The notes beneath the pieces are model-generated. The model saw only the letters and a program-made list of their open reading frames with translations, did not search any database and was not told the origin of the DNA. Shown here in pieces: positions 36,031 through 43,789 of a DNA stretch of 64,000 nucleotides. Origin of the DNA: Akkermansia muciniphila (GTDB lineage Bacteria; Verrucomicrobiota; Verrucomicrobiia; Verrucomicrobiales; Akkermansiaceae); the NCBI GenBank assembly GCA_004557455.1, contig SFDX01000005.1, forward strand, positions 1 through 64,000. Direction: 5' to 3'. Numbering within the stretch: position 1 is the stretch's first letter; each line of letters starts with the position of its first letter. Position numbers and translations under genes: made by a program.

Positions 36031-36075
36031 GATGCCGAGAGGGGTTACATTCCGTTGCCGCCGCGATCCGCCCCC

Positions 36076-36104
36076 AGTATACGCCACCCCCCCGGGAAAA
36101 GCAA
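36076..36104 (-). promoter_or_regulatory. Promoter of the corA-argB-nadK operon
   Basis: TTGCTT (36104-36099), 17-bp spacer, TATACT (36081-36076) on the minus strand. The spacer contains a run of seven G (minus strand; C7 at 36087-36093 on the plus strand), which could vary in length. Confidence 0.75.
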
Positions 36105-36164
36105 GCCGTTTTCCTGTGCCCTCCCCCTTTTTGCAACTTTTTTTGCCTTTTTGGCGGATTATGC

Positions 36165-36193
36165 TTGCATTCTCAAAAAAAATGCGCTAAACT
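36165..36193 (+). promoter_or_regulatory. Promoter of tRNA-Ser (GGA)
   Basis: TTGCAT (36165-36170), 17-bp spacer, TAAACT (36188-36193), about 40 bases before the tRNA. Confidence 0.8.
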
Positions 36194-36233
36194 CTCCCCG
36201 CACGCTCCCGCCGTCTACGGCGCAGCGCCCCTT

Positions 36234-36321
36234 GGGCAGGTGTCAGAGTGGTCGAATGAGCACGATTGGAAATCGTGTGTACGTCAAAAGCGTACCGAGG
36301 GTTCGAATCCCTCCCTGTCCG
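36234..36321 (+). tRNA. tRNA-Ser (GGA)
   Basis: The acceptor GGGCAGG pairs with CCTGTCC. The anticodon arm is CACGA-TTGGAAA-TCGTG with anticodon GGA. There is a long variable arm with GTACG/CGTAC pairing, and the T-arm loop is TTCGAAT. CCA is not encoded. Confidence 0.95.
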
Positions 36322-36335
36322 CTCCGGATAACAAA

Positions 36336-36367
36336 GGCCCCACGGAATCAACCCCGTGGGGCCTCTG
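36336..36367 (+). terminator. Terminator after tRNA-Ser (GGA)
   Basis: GGCCCCACGG (36336-36345) pairs with CCGTGGGGCC (36354-36363), followed by TCTGTTAT; an outer ATAACA/TGTTAT pairing extends the stem. Confidence 0.85.
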
Positions 36368-36470
36368 TTATCAAGGGATTTGGCTTGCGCGGCCTTGCAA
36401 TGCCTTGTATATTGTCGGTGCACGCTTTCGGTACACAAAAACGGGAGCCCCGGTACACAAAGCCTCCCCC
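36368..36470. repeat. tRNA-downstream GTGTAC-box repeat, copy 3
   Basis: Starts with ATCAAGGGATTTGGCTTGCG (also at 51709, after tRNA-Leu, as TTAAGGGATTTGGCTTGCG) and continues with GTCGGTGCACGCTTTCGGTA and GGTACACAAAGCC boxes that align with the flank of the other tRNA-Ser. The rest of 36471-36589 has no gene that I can support. Confidence 0.65.
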
Positions 36471-36589
36471 GTCAACCATGGCAGGAACCGGCGAAGGAGT
36501 TTGGGTTTCAGTATCGGAGGATGCGGTTGCGGGGAGGGCGGTGGAAGGTGCTTTTTCCTTTTCTGTGGGGAAAGTGACATACTTCTTTC

Positions 36590-36618
36590 TTTACCCGGGG
36601 TGGGTTTCGGTGTATAAT
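36590..36618 (+). promoter_or_regulatory. Promoter of the hsd operon
   Basis: TTTACC (36590-36595), 17-bp spacer, TATAAT (36613-36618); the hsdM ATG is 14 bases further, so the leader is about 7 bases. Confidence 0.75.
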
Positions 36619-36632
36619 AAAGCATCAGGATT

Positions 36633-38204
36633 ATGAGTGACACCAAGAAGGAACAGGAGCGCGAGGAGTTGCACCGGGCGATTTGGGCTATTGCCGATGA
36701 GCTGCGGGGGGCAGTGGATGGTTGGGATTTCAAGCACTATGTGCTGGGTACCATGTTTTACCGTTTTGTGTCCGAGCATCTTTGCTACTATGTGAACAAG
36801 GGCGAGTGGGAGGCCGGGGATACCGGTTTTGATTATGCGGCCCTGCCGGATGAGCAGGCGGCTGAGTTGCGGGAGGATTTGATCTGCGAGATGGGTTTCT
36901 TCCTTCTCCCCGGCCAGTTGTTCTGCAATGTGCTCGCCCGGGCGGAGCAGGATGAGAACCTGAACATGACGCTGGAGCAGGTGTTCGGCGCGATAGAGGC
37001 CTCCGCTGCCGGTACGGAGAGCGAGGCGGATTTCTCCGGCCTCTTCGATGACTTTGATGTGAACAACAACAAGCTGGGCAGCACTGTGGCCAAGCGCAAT
37101 GAGAAGCTGCGCAAGCTGTTGGCCGGTGTGGCGGACATGAAGTTGGGCGACATGCGCAGCCATGATATCGATGCCTTCGGGGATGCCTATGAGTACCTGA
37201 TGGCCATGTACGCCTCCAATGCCGGTAAATCCGGCGGCGAGTACTTCACCCCCGCCGATGTCTCTGTGCTGCTGACACGGCTGGGCACAGTGGGGCGAAC
37301 CGAGGTGAACCGCGTGTATGACCCCGCCTGCGGCTCCGGTTCCCTGCTGCTGAAGGCACTGACCGTGCTCGGCAAGGACAAGGTGACGGGCGGTTTCTTC
37401 GGCCAGGAGAAGAACATCACCACCTACAACCTGTGCCGCATCAACATGTTCCTGCACGAGGTGCCCTTCGACAAATTCGACATCGCCTGCGAGGATACGC
37501 TCGTCTCCCCGGAGCATTGGGATGAGCAGCCCTTCGACCTGATCGTCTCCAACCCGCCGTATTCCATCAAGTGGGAGGGGAAGTCCAACCCCGTGCTCAT
37601 CAATGATCCCCGCTTCTCGCCCGCCGGTGTGCTGGCCCCGGAGGGCAAGGCGGACCTCGCCTTCATCATGCACAGCCTCGCTTGGCTGGAGTCGAACGGT
37701 ACGGCGGCCATCGTCTGCTTCCCGGGGGTGATGTACCGCAGCGGGGCAGAGCAGAAGATCCGGCAGTACCTGGTCTCCAATAACTTTGTGGATGCCATCA
37801 TTCAGCTTCCGTCCAACCTCTTCTTCGGTACCACGATTTCCACCTGCATCATGGTGCTCCGCAAGAATAAACGGGATAACGGGGTGATGTTCATCGATGC
37901 CTCCGCCGAGTGTGTGAAGGTGACGAATAATAACAGGCTAACCGCCGAGAATATCGACCGCATCGTCAGCACCTATGCCGAGCGGAAGGAGATCCCCCAT
38001 TTCTCCCACCTCGCCGCTTACCGGGAGCTGGAGGCCAACAAGTTCAACCTCTCCGTCTCCACCTACGTGGAGGCCGAGGATACCCGCGAGGCGGTGGACA
38101 TCGTCAAGCTTAATGCCGAGCTCAAGCGTATCGTGGCGCATGCCGATGAGCTCCGCGCGGATATCGATGCCATCATCGCTGAGATAGAAGGGGGTGAGTC
38201 ATGA
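36633..38204 (+). CDS. hsdM: Type I restriction-modification methyltransferase HsdM
   Basis: A 523-residue adenine-N6 methyltransferase. An N-terminal helical domain (L-R-G-A-V-D-G-W-D-F-K) precedes the SAM-binding motif D-P-A-C-G-S-G-S-L-L-L near residue 230 and the catalytic N-P-P-Y-S-I-K-W near 307. With two HsdM and one HsdS it forms the methylase that protects host DNA, and with HsdR the nuclease. The stop overlaps the hsdS start by 4 bases. Its closest type I family appears to be IC (EcoR124-like), judging mainly by the HsdS repeats. All domains look intact. Confidence 0.95.
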   Translation: MSDTKKEQEREELHRAIWAIADELRGAVDGWDFKHYVLGTMFYRFVSEHLCYYVNKGEWEAGDTGFDYAALPDEQAAELREDLICEMGFFLLPGQLFCNVLARAEQDENLNMTLEQVFGAIEASAAGTESEADFSGLFDDFDVNNNKLGSTVAKRNEKLRKLLAGVADMKLGDMRSHDIDAFGDAYEYLMAMYASNAGKSGGEYFTPADVSVLLTRLGTVGRTEVNRVYDPACGSGSLLLKALTVLGKDKVTGGFFGQEKNITTYNLCRINMFLHEVPFDKFDIACEDTLVSPEHWDEQPFDLIVSNPPYSIKWEGKSNPVLINDPRFSPAGVLAPEGKADLAFIMHSLAWLESNGTAAIVCFPGVMYRSGAEQKIRQYLVSNNFVDAIIQLPSNLFFGTTISTCIMVLRKNKRDNGVMFIDASAECVKVTNNNRLTAENIDRIVSTYAERKEIPHFSHLAAYRELEANKFNLSVSTYVEAEDTREAVDIVKLNAELKRIVAHADELRADIDAIIAEIEGGES

Positions 38205-38827
38205 GTTCTAAACTTGACCAACTGTTGGCTCGACTTTGCCCGGATGGGGTGGAGTTTATGCCTCTGCTTGAGGTAGCAGATGTTTTGTATGGTTTTCCCT
38301 GCGATGCGAGTCTCTTCAATGCGGATGGAAAAGGCATGCCGCTGGTTCGTATCAGGGATGTTCCTGTCGGCAGAACATCAACATATACGACTGAAGCCGT
38401 TTCGGAGGAGTATTTCATCAGCAGCGGGGATTTGCTGGTGGGTATGGATGGTAATTTCCATGTAGCTGTTTGGAAATCTCGTTCCGGTGTCCTTTGCCAA
38501 CGTGTATGTCGCATTTCTTCAAAAAATCAGAAACTTCTTCTGAACGGATTTTTGGCTCATATCCTGGGCCCTATTATTAAGAAGATTGAGGACGGAAAAA
38601 ATAGTGGAACCGTGAAGCATCTTCTTGCTCGAGATTTGGCTTCCATCCGGCTCCCGGTCCCCCCGCTTGAGGTACAGAACGAGATAGTTCGGATTTTGGA
38701 TAAATTTACGGAGCTGACGGCGGAGCTGACGGCGGAGCTGACGGCGCGGCGCAAGCAATACGAGTATTATCGAGATTTGTTATTAAGTTTTGATAATCGT
38801 GACGATAGGGGGGGTATCATCTTCTGA
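38201..38827 (+). CDS. hsdS: HsdS specificity subunit, N-terminal half (phase-variable)
   Basis: 208 residues carrying the first target-recognition domain (TRD1, ~1-150) and the central conserved region: P-P-L-E-V-Q-N-E-I-V-R-I-L-D-K-F, three TAEL repeats, then R-R-K-Q-Y-E-Y-Y-R-D-L-L-L-S-F. It stops 11 bases after a run of seven G (38808-38814). Adding one G, or losing two, would read straight into the following half-gene and give a 403-residue full-length HsdS with no stop in between. As it stands, the half-subunit has one TRD plus the dimerising helix and could form a symmetric dimer recognising a palindromic split site, as known for half-HsdS proteins of the IC family. Confidence 0.9.
   Translation: MSSKLDQLLARLCPDGVEFMPLLEVADVLYGFPCDASLFNADGKGMPLVRIRDVPVGRTSTYTTEAVSEEYFISSGDLLVGMDGNFHVAVWKSRSGVLCQRVCRISSKNQKLLLNGFLAHILGPIIKKIEDGKNSGTVKHLLARDLASIRLPVPPLEVQNEIVRILDKFTELTAELTAELTARRKQYEYYRDLLLSFDNRDDRGGIIF
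38711..38746 (+). repeat. Three 12-bp TAEL-type tandem repeats in hsdS
   Basis: Three identical copies of GAGCTGACGGCG encode E-L-T-A three times in the spacer helix between the two TRDs. In EcoR124-type systems a change from two to three copies alters the spacing of the recognition site by one base pair. Confidence 0.9.
38808..38814 (+). repeat. G7 tract at the hsdS junction
   Basis: Seven consecutive G between the two halves of hsdS. At eight (or five) G the two frames join as ...DDRGGYHLLSDVFDMRNGY...; at seven the first half terminates shortly after. Confidence 0.9.
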
Positions 38828-38841
38828 GTGATGTTTTTGAT

Positions 38842-39411
38842 ATGAGGAATGGTTACACCCCATCAAAGATGCATAATGAATATTGGGAGAATGGAGTGAT
38901 CCCTTGGTTTCGTATGGAGGACATCCGAGAGAATGGCCGTATTTTAATGGATGCTGTACAGCATGTTTCAACAACGGCTGTCAAAAAAGGTGGGTTGTTT
39001 CCTGCGAATTCCATCATTGTGGCAACGAGTGCAACGATAGGAGAACACGCCCTCATACTTGCGCCTTTTTTGGCAAATCAGAGGTTTACATGCCTTTCTA
39101 TCAAAGCGAAATGGCGAAATAAGATTGAACCGAAGTTTGCGTTTTATGCCTGCTTCAAGTTAGATTCGTGGTGCCTTAATAACGTAAACAATGGAGGGTT
39201 TGCTTCGGTTGATATGGAGAGGTTTCGAGAATTTCCTTTTCCTGTCCCGCCGCTTGAGGTACAGAACGAGATCGTCCGCATTCTGGATAAATTTTCCACC
39301 CTCTGCAACGACCTTACGAGCGGGCTACCGGCAGAGATCGAAGCGAGGAAGAAGCAATACGAGTACTACCGGGACAAACTGTTGAGCTTCAAGCCACTGA
39401 AACACGCATGA
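38842..39411 (+). CDS. hsdS: HsdS specificity subunit, C-terminal half
   Basis: 189 residues from the ATG at 38842. The same frame is open upstream to the G7 tract and reads L-L-S-D-V-F-D-M-R-N-G-Y-T-P-S-K, the classical start of an HsdS TRD, so the ATG is probably internal to the true gene. It holds TRD2 (~1-135) and the C-terminal conserved repeat P-P-L-E-V-Q-N-E-I-V-R-I-L-D-K-F ... R-K-K-Q-Y-E-Y-Y-R-D-K-L-L-S-F, a near copy of that in the first half. Its stop overlaps the hsdR start by 4 bases. Whether it is translated alone at G7 is unknown; no Shine-Dalgarno is evident. Confidence 0.85.
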   Translation: MRNGYTPSKMHNEYWENGVIPWFRMEDIRENGRILMDAVQHVSTTAVKKGGLFPANSIIVATSATIGEHALILAPFLANQRFTCLSIKAKWRNKIEPKFAFYACFKLDSWCLNNVNNGGFASVDMERFREFPFPVPPLEVQNEIVRILDKFSTLCNDLTSGLPAEIEARKKQYEYYRDKLLSFKPLKHA

Positions 39412-42400
39412 GACCCTTCTTCAACATCGTTGCTGCGACGAGCGAGAACACGGTTGCGAGCGCCTACGAACCCTCGGGCGTGCGGGCGGAGCAGTACCAG
39501 AGCGAGGCTGAGCTGGAGGCCGAGTTCATCCGCATGCTGCAAGGGCAGGGGTACGAGTACCTGCGCCTCGGCACGGAGGCGGAGATGACGGCCAACCTCA
39601 GGCGGCAGCTGGAGATGTTGAACAACTACCGTTTTACGGACAGGGAGTGGGAGCGATTTTTCACCGAGTGCATCGCCAACAAGAATGAAGGGATAGAAGA
39701 GAAGACCGCCCGCATCCAGGACGACCCCGTGCAGGTACTGAAACGAGAGAACGGCTCGACCCTGAACATCACCCTGCTGGACAAACGGAACATCCACAAC
39801 AACCGCCTGCAGGTGATCAACCAGTATGAGCTCGGCAGGACGGAAGGCGCGGCGTATGACAACCGCTATGATGTGACGATCCTGGTCAACGGGCTGCCGA
39901 TGGTGCATGTGGAACTGAAACGGCGCGGCGTAGCGATCCGCGAGGCCTTCAACCAAATCAACCGGTATCAACGCGACTCCTTTTGGGCGGGCAGCGGGCT
40001 GTACGAATACGTGCAGATTTTCGTGATCTCCAACGGCACGAACACCAAATACTACTCCAACACGACGCGACGGAACGCCGTGAAAGGCGCGCAGAGCGGC
40101 GGTCGGAAGAAAGGCAGGACGAGCAACAGCTTTGAGTTCACCTCCTTTTGGGCGGACGCGAACAACCGCATTTTGCCGGACCTGATCGACTTCACACGGA
40201 CCTTCTTTGCCCGGCATACCATTCTGAACATCTTAGCGCGGTATTGTGTCTTTACCTCGGAAAAGCTGCTGCTCGTGATGCGCCCGTACCAGATCACCGC
40301 CACGGAGCGGGTGCTGAACCGCATCTCGATAGCGGACAGCTACAAGAAATACGGCAGCGTGGCAGGCGGCGGGTATATATGGCACACGACCGGCTCCGGC
40401 AAGACGCTCACCTCCTTCAAGACAGCGCGGCTCGCCGCCGCTCTGCCCTTCATCGACAAGGTGCTTTTCGTGGTGGACCGCAAGGACTTGGACTACCAGA
40501 CCATGCGGGAATACGACCGATTTGAGAAAGGTTGCGCCAACAGTAACAGCTCCTCCGCCGTGCTGCAAAAACAGTTGGAAAAGCGGGACTGCCGCATCAT
40601 CATCACCACCATCCAAAAGTTGGATGCCTTCATCAAGAAAAACAAAGTCCACGAGGCGTACGGACTGCGCGTGGTCTTTATTTTCGATGAATGCCACCGC
40701 AGCCAGTTCGGGGACATGCACAAAGCCATCGTGGGCAAGTTCCGGAGGTACCACCTGTTCGGCTTCACCGGCACACCCATCTTTGCCGAGAATGCGTCCC
40801 GCTCCGTCAGGAATACCCTGTTCACCACGCCGCAGACCTTCGGGGACCGAATGCACGCCTACACGATTGTGGATGCGATCAATGACAAGAACGTGCTGCC
40901 GTTTCGCGTGGACTACATACGGACGATGGGGGAGAAGGACGATGTGGAGGATGAGGAAGTGTGGGACATCGACCGCGAGCGGCCCTACATGACCCCGGAG
41001 CGCATTCGACTGGTGACGGAGTACATTCTGGCGCACTTCAACCAAAAGACCTACCGCAACGTGCGGGCGTACAGCTTCAACAAACTCACGAACATCAGCG
41101 AAGTGGCAGGGGGGCGGAACGGCAGAGTGGAGGAGATCAAGCAGAAACAGCGCATCAGCGGCTTCAATTCCATTCTGGCGGTTTCCTCCATCCCCGCCGC
41201 GCGTTTGTACTATGATGAGTTCAAGCGGCAGATGAAGGAAAAGCCCGCAGAGAGCCTGCGCGTGGCTACCATTTTCAGCTTTGCACCGAACGAAGGAGAG
41301 CCGGACGGGCTTCCGGATGAGGAGAATCCGGAGGACACCACGGGGCTGGATGCGAGCTCCCGGGATTTTCTGGAGCGTGCCATACAGGACTACAACGCCA
41401 TGTTCGGCACGAACTACGACACGAGCGGCGAGCGGTTCCAGAATTATTACAAGGACATCTCCCTGCGGATGAAGAACAAGGAGCTGGACCTGCTCATTGT
41501 GGTCAATATGTTCCTGACCGGTTTTGATGCCACGACGCTGAACACGCTGTGGGTGGACAAGATTCTCAAGACGCACGGCCTGCTGCAGGCTTTCTCCCGC
41601 ACCAACCGCATCCTCAACTCCGTCAAGGCCTACGGCAATATCGTCTGCTTCCGCCCGCTCAAGAAACGTGTCGATTCCGCCATTGCCCTCTTCGGTAACA
41701 AGGAAGCAGGCGGCGTAGTGCTCCTTCGCACGTTCCGGGATTATTTCTACGGCTTTACGGATGACAAAGGGAAACATCAGCCGGGCTATGTTGACATGCT
41801 TACCGAGCTGCGGCAGAAGTACCCGCCGGAGGAGCCGCGGATTGTGGGAGAGGGGCGGCAGAAAGCGTTTGTAAAGCTTTTCGGGGCCATTCTGCGCATG
41901 CGGAACCTGTTGGCCTCCTACGATGAGTTTGCGGCGGCAGACCCACTGAGCGAGCGGGATCTGCAGGATTATCGCAGCCGCTATTTGGACCTGCGCGACG
42001 AATTACGCCGCTACTCCTCATCCGGCGAGGCGAAGGATATTGTGGATGACTTGGTGTTCGAGATGGAACTTATGTGCCAGGTAGATATCAACATCGACTA
42101 CATCCTGATGCTGGTGGAACAATACCGCGACGGGCATTGCAAGGACCGGGAGCTTCTGGTGAAGATCGGGCGCGCTGTGGACTCCAGCCAGGAGTTGCGC
42201 AGTAAGAAGCAGCTCATCGAGGCGTTTATTCAGGGCTTGAATGAGCTCGGCAACGTGCCGGAGGATTGGCAGAACTTCGTTCAGGAATCCCGGGAGCGTG
42301 AGCTGCGGGCCATCATTGCGGAAGAAAACCTGAACGAGCAGGAGACACGCCGATTCATGGCCCGCGTGTTCCGCGATGGAGGCATGAAGACCACGGGGAC

Positions 42401-42593
42401 GGATTTGGACAAAATGCTGCCCCCGATGAGCCGATTCGGCGGAAGACGCGCCGCTAAGAAGGAGTCCGTTATCGCCAAGCTCACCGCCTTCTATGAGAAA
42501 TACAAGGGTATCGGCCGCCGCTTTACCGGCGAGGCGGCTGTGTATGAGTCGAGCGGTGGACCGGAACTGGAGGCCGCAGAGAAAGAAGAATAA
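39408..42593 (+). CDS. hsdR: Type I restriction endonuclease subunit HsdR
   Basis: 1061 residues. An N-terminal nuclease domain with D-V-T-I ... H-V-E-L-K-R (PD-ExK, ~155-172) precedes a superfamily 2 translocase: Walker A T-T-G-S-G-K-T near 326, D-E-C-H near 427, F-T-G-T-P motif III and a helicase C-terminal region with G-F-D-A and the Q-A-F-S-R-T-N-R motif VI near 725. A helical C-terminal domain contacts the methylase. Length is normal. It is intact, so the system can probably restrict. It overlaps hsdS (ATGA) and precedes the GIY-YIG gene by 22 bases. Confidence 0.95.
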   Translation: MRPFFNIVAATSENTVASAYEPSGVRAEQYQSEAELEAEFIRMLQGQGYEYLRLGTEAEMTANLRRQLEMLNNYRFTDREWERFFTECIANKNEGIEEKTARIQDDPVQVLKRENGSTLNITLLDKRNIHNNRLQVINQYELGRTEGAAYDNRYDVTILVNGLPMVHVELKRRGVAIREAFNQINRYQRDSFWAGSGLYEYVQIFVISNGTNTKYYSNTTRRNAVKGAQSGGRKKGRTSNSFEFTSFWADANNRILPDLIDFTRTFFARHTILNILARYCVFTSEKLLLVMRPYQITATERVLNRISIADSYKKYGSVAGGGYIWHTTGSGKTLTSFKTARLAAALPFIDKVLFVVDRKDLDYQTMREYDRFEKGCANSNSSSAVLQKQLEKRDCRIIITTIQKLDAFIKKNKVHEAYGLRVVFIFDECHRSQFGDMHKAIVGKFRRYHLFGFTGTPIFAENASRSVRNTLFTTPQTFGDRMHAYTIVDAINDKNVLPFRVDYIRTMGEKDDVEDEEVWDIDRERPYMTPERIRLVTEYILAHFNQKTYRNVRAYSFNKLTNISEVAGGRNGRVEEIKQKQRISGFNSILAVSSIPAARLYYDEFKRQMKEKPAESLRVATIFSFAPNEGEPDGLPDEENPEDTTGLDASSRDFLERAIQDYNAMFGTNYDTSGERFQNYYKDISLRMKNKELDLLIVVNMFLTGFDATTLNTLWVDKILKTHGLLQAFSRTNRILNSVKAYGNIVCFRPLKKRVDSAIALFGNKEAGGVVLLRTFRDYFYGFTDDKGKHQPGYVDMLTELRQKYPPEEPRIVGEGRQKAFVKLFGAILRMRNLLASYDEFAAADPLSERDLQDYRSRYLDLRDELRRYSSSGEAKDIVDDLVFEMELMCQVDINIDYILMLVEQYRDGHCKDRELLVKIGRAVDSSQELRSKKQLIEAFIQGLNELGNVPEDWQNFVQESRERELRAIIAEENLNEQETRRFMARVFRDGGMKTTGTDLDKMLPPMSRFGGRRAAKKESVIAKLTAFYEKYKGIGRRFTGEAAVYESSGGPELEAAEKEE

Positions 42594-42615
42594 CTGACAA
42601 TAGAGATCAACGATT

Positions 42616-43725
42616 ATGGCAGACCGCAAGGGATATGTGTACATACTGACCAATCCGAGTTTTCGGGAGGATTGGGTCAAAATCGGGAAAAGCATTCGCC
42701 CCGTGGATGTGCGCTCGAAGGAGCTGGACAATACGGCGGTACCTTTGCCTTTCGAGATTTATGCAACGTTGGAGACCGTCAAGTTCAGCGAGGCGGAAAA
42801 GATGGTTCATGGGCTCATCGATGAGTTGACGAATCTGCGTATTCGTAAAACACGGGAGTTTTTCAACGTCAGTCCCCAGAAGGCTCTGGGAATTTTCCGA
42901 CGGGTTACCGCGCTTATTGATGATGCGAAGGTGACGATATACCGGGATAACAAGCCCATCGAAGAGGATGAGGCAGAAATGCCGGATAACAGAAAGCAAA
43001 GGGAGAAAAATACGGGGGAGTCTGCTCCCCGTCGCGGACGTTTCAAATTCAGCATGGTCGGCGTGAAAAAGGGTGAAAAGGTAACATTTACTCCCACCGG
43101 CATTGAGGTCAAGGTAGCAGGCGATGATTCTGTGGAGTATCGGAGGCGCGTTTACAAGCTCTCCCCCTTTGTGAGAGCCTTCATGCCGGAGGAGAAGCGC
43201 AACAGCTCCGGGGCTTATCAGGGGGCCAAGTTTTTCACCTATCAGGGCAGGACACTCGACGAGCTGCGAACGGAACGCGAACGGCAAGTCGCCCCCCTAG
43301 AGGAGTCCGACGAAGAAGTGACCGAGGAGCCGATTGTTGAGGCGGTCGCAGAACCGGCAGAAACCCCCGTTGAACAGGCGGTTGAGTCCCTCGCAGAGTC
43401 CACCGCTGAAATTTCCGGCGAGAATGAGCCCGCGGAAAAACCTACCGGCGATGCAAGAACCCATCGGGGCCCGTTTAAATTCCACATGATCGGTGTGCGG
43501 AAGGGTGAAACGCTCATCTTCGTCCCCACCGGGATTGAGGTTCGAGTGGCAAGTGATGATTCAGTGGAGTACAGGGGGCACGTCTACAAACTCTCCCCCT
43601 TCGTGAGAGCTTTCATGCCGGAGGAAAGACGCAACAGCTCCGGGGCCTATCAGGGGAGGACACTCGACGAGCTGCGAACGGAACGCGAACGCAGGGACTC
43701 CGGTAGAGGAGCGGCGAACGAGTAG
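42616..43725 (+). CDS. GIY-YIG nuclease-like protein with two RAMA-like domains
   Basis: 369 residues. The N-terminal ~100 residues (G-Y-V-Y-I-L-T-N-P ... W-V-K-I-G-K-S ... T-R-E-F-F-N-V) are a T5orf172/MUG113-type GIY-YIG domain, with the G-Y-V / K-I-G elements and a plausible catalytic Glu. Two near-identical ~75-residue domains follow (about 140-225 and 285-360; F-K-F-x-M-x-G-V-x-K-G-E ... V-Y-K-L-S-P-F-V-R-A-F-M-P-E-E). They resemble the RAMA (restriction/methylase-associated) fold. They are separated by an acidic, E/A/V/P-rich linker. The second copy lacks eight or nine residues (A-K-F-F-T-Y-Q-G) present in the first. Location directly behind hsdR suggests an accessory role in DNA defence or modification sensing; this is inference. 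Confidence 0.75.
   Translation: MADRKGYVYILTNPSFREDWVKIGKSIRPVDVRSKELDNTAVPLPFEIYATLETVKFSEAEKMVHGLIDELTNLRIRKTREFFNVSPQKALGIFRRVTALIDDAKVTIYRDNKPIEEDEAEMPDNRKQREKNTGESAPRRGRFKFSMVGVKKGEKVTFTPTGIEVKVAGDDSVEYRRRVYKLSPFVRAFMPEEKRNSSGAYQGAKFFTYQGRTLDELRTERERQVAPLEESDEEVTEEPIVEAVAEPAETPVEQAVESLAESTAEISGENEPAEKPTGDARTHRGPFKFHMIGVRKGETLIFVPTGIEVRVASDDSVEYRGHVYKLSPFVRAFMPEERRNSSGAYQGRTLDELRTERERRDSGRGAANE
43030..43695 (+). repeat. Intragenic duplication of the RAMA-like domain
   Basis: Approximate bounds: copy 1 ~43030-43290, copy 2 ~43465-43695. DNA similarity is high toward the 3' ends (the stretch coding R-T-L-D-E-L-R-T-E-R-E-R is nearly identical), indicating a fairly recent duplication followed by a small deletion in copy 2. 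Confidence 0.75.
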
Positions 43726-43789
43726 CTTCTATAGGAAGGAAACCCGGGCCTCAGAGCATGGTCTCCACCGCCTTGCGGAAACGCTCGCT

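Noticed and set aside
38711..38746. Short tandem repeats considered as a CRISPR-like array
   Set aside because: Three 12-bp direct repeats without spacers, in frame inside hsdS. No array of repeats with unique spacers was seen anywhere in the window.
38953..38968. Palindrome GATGCTGTACAGCATG resembling the promoter operator
   Set aside because: It lies inside the TRD2 coding region of hsdS, lacks flanking -35/-10 boxes and has a different core (GTAC).
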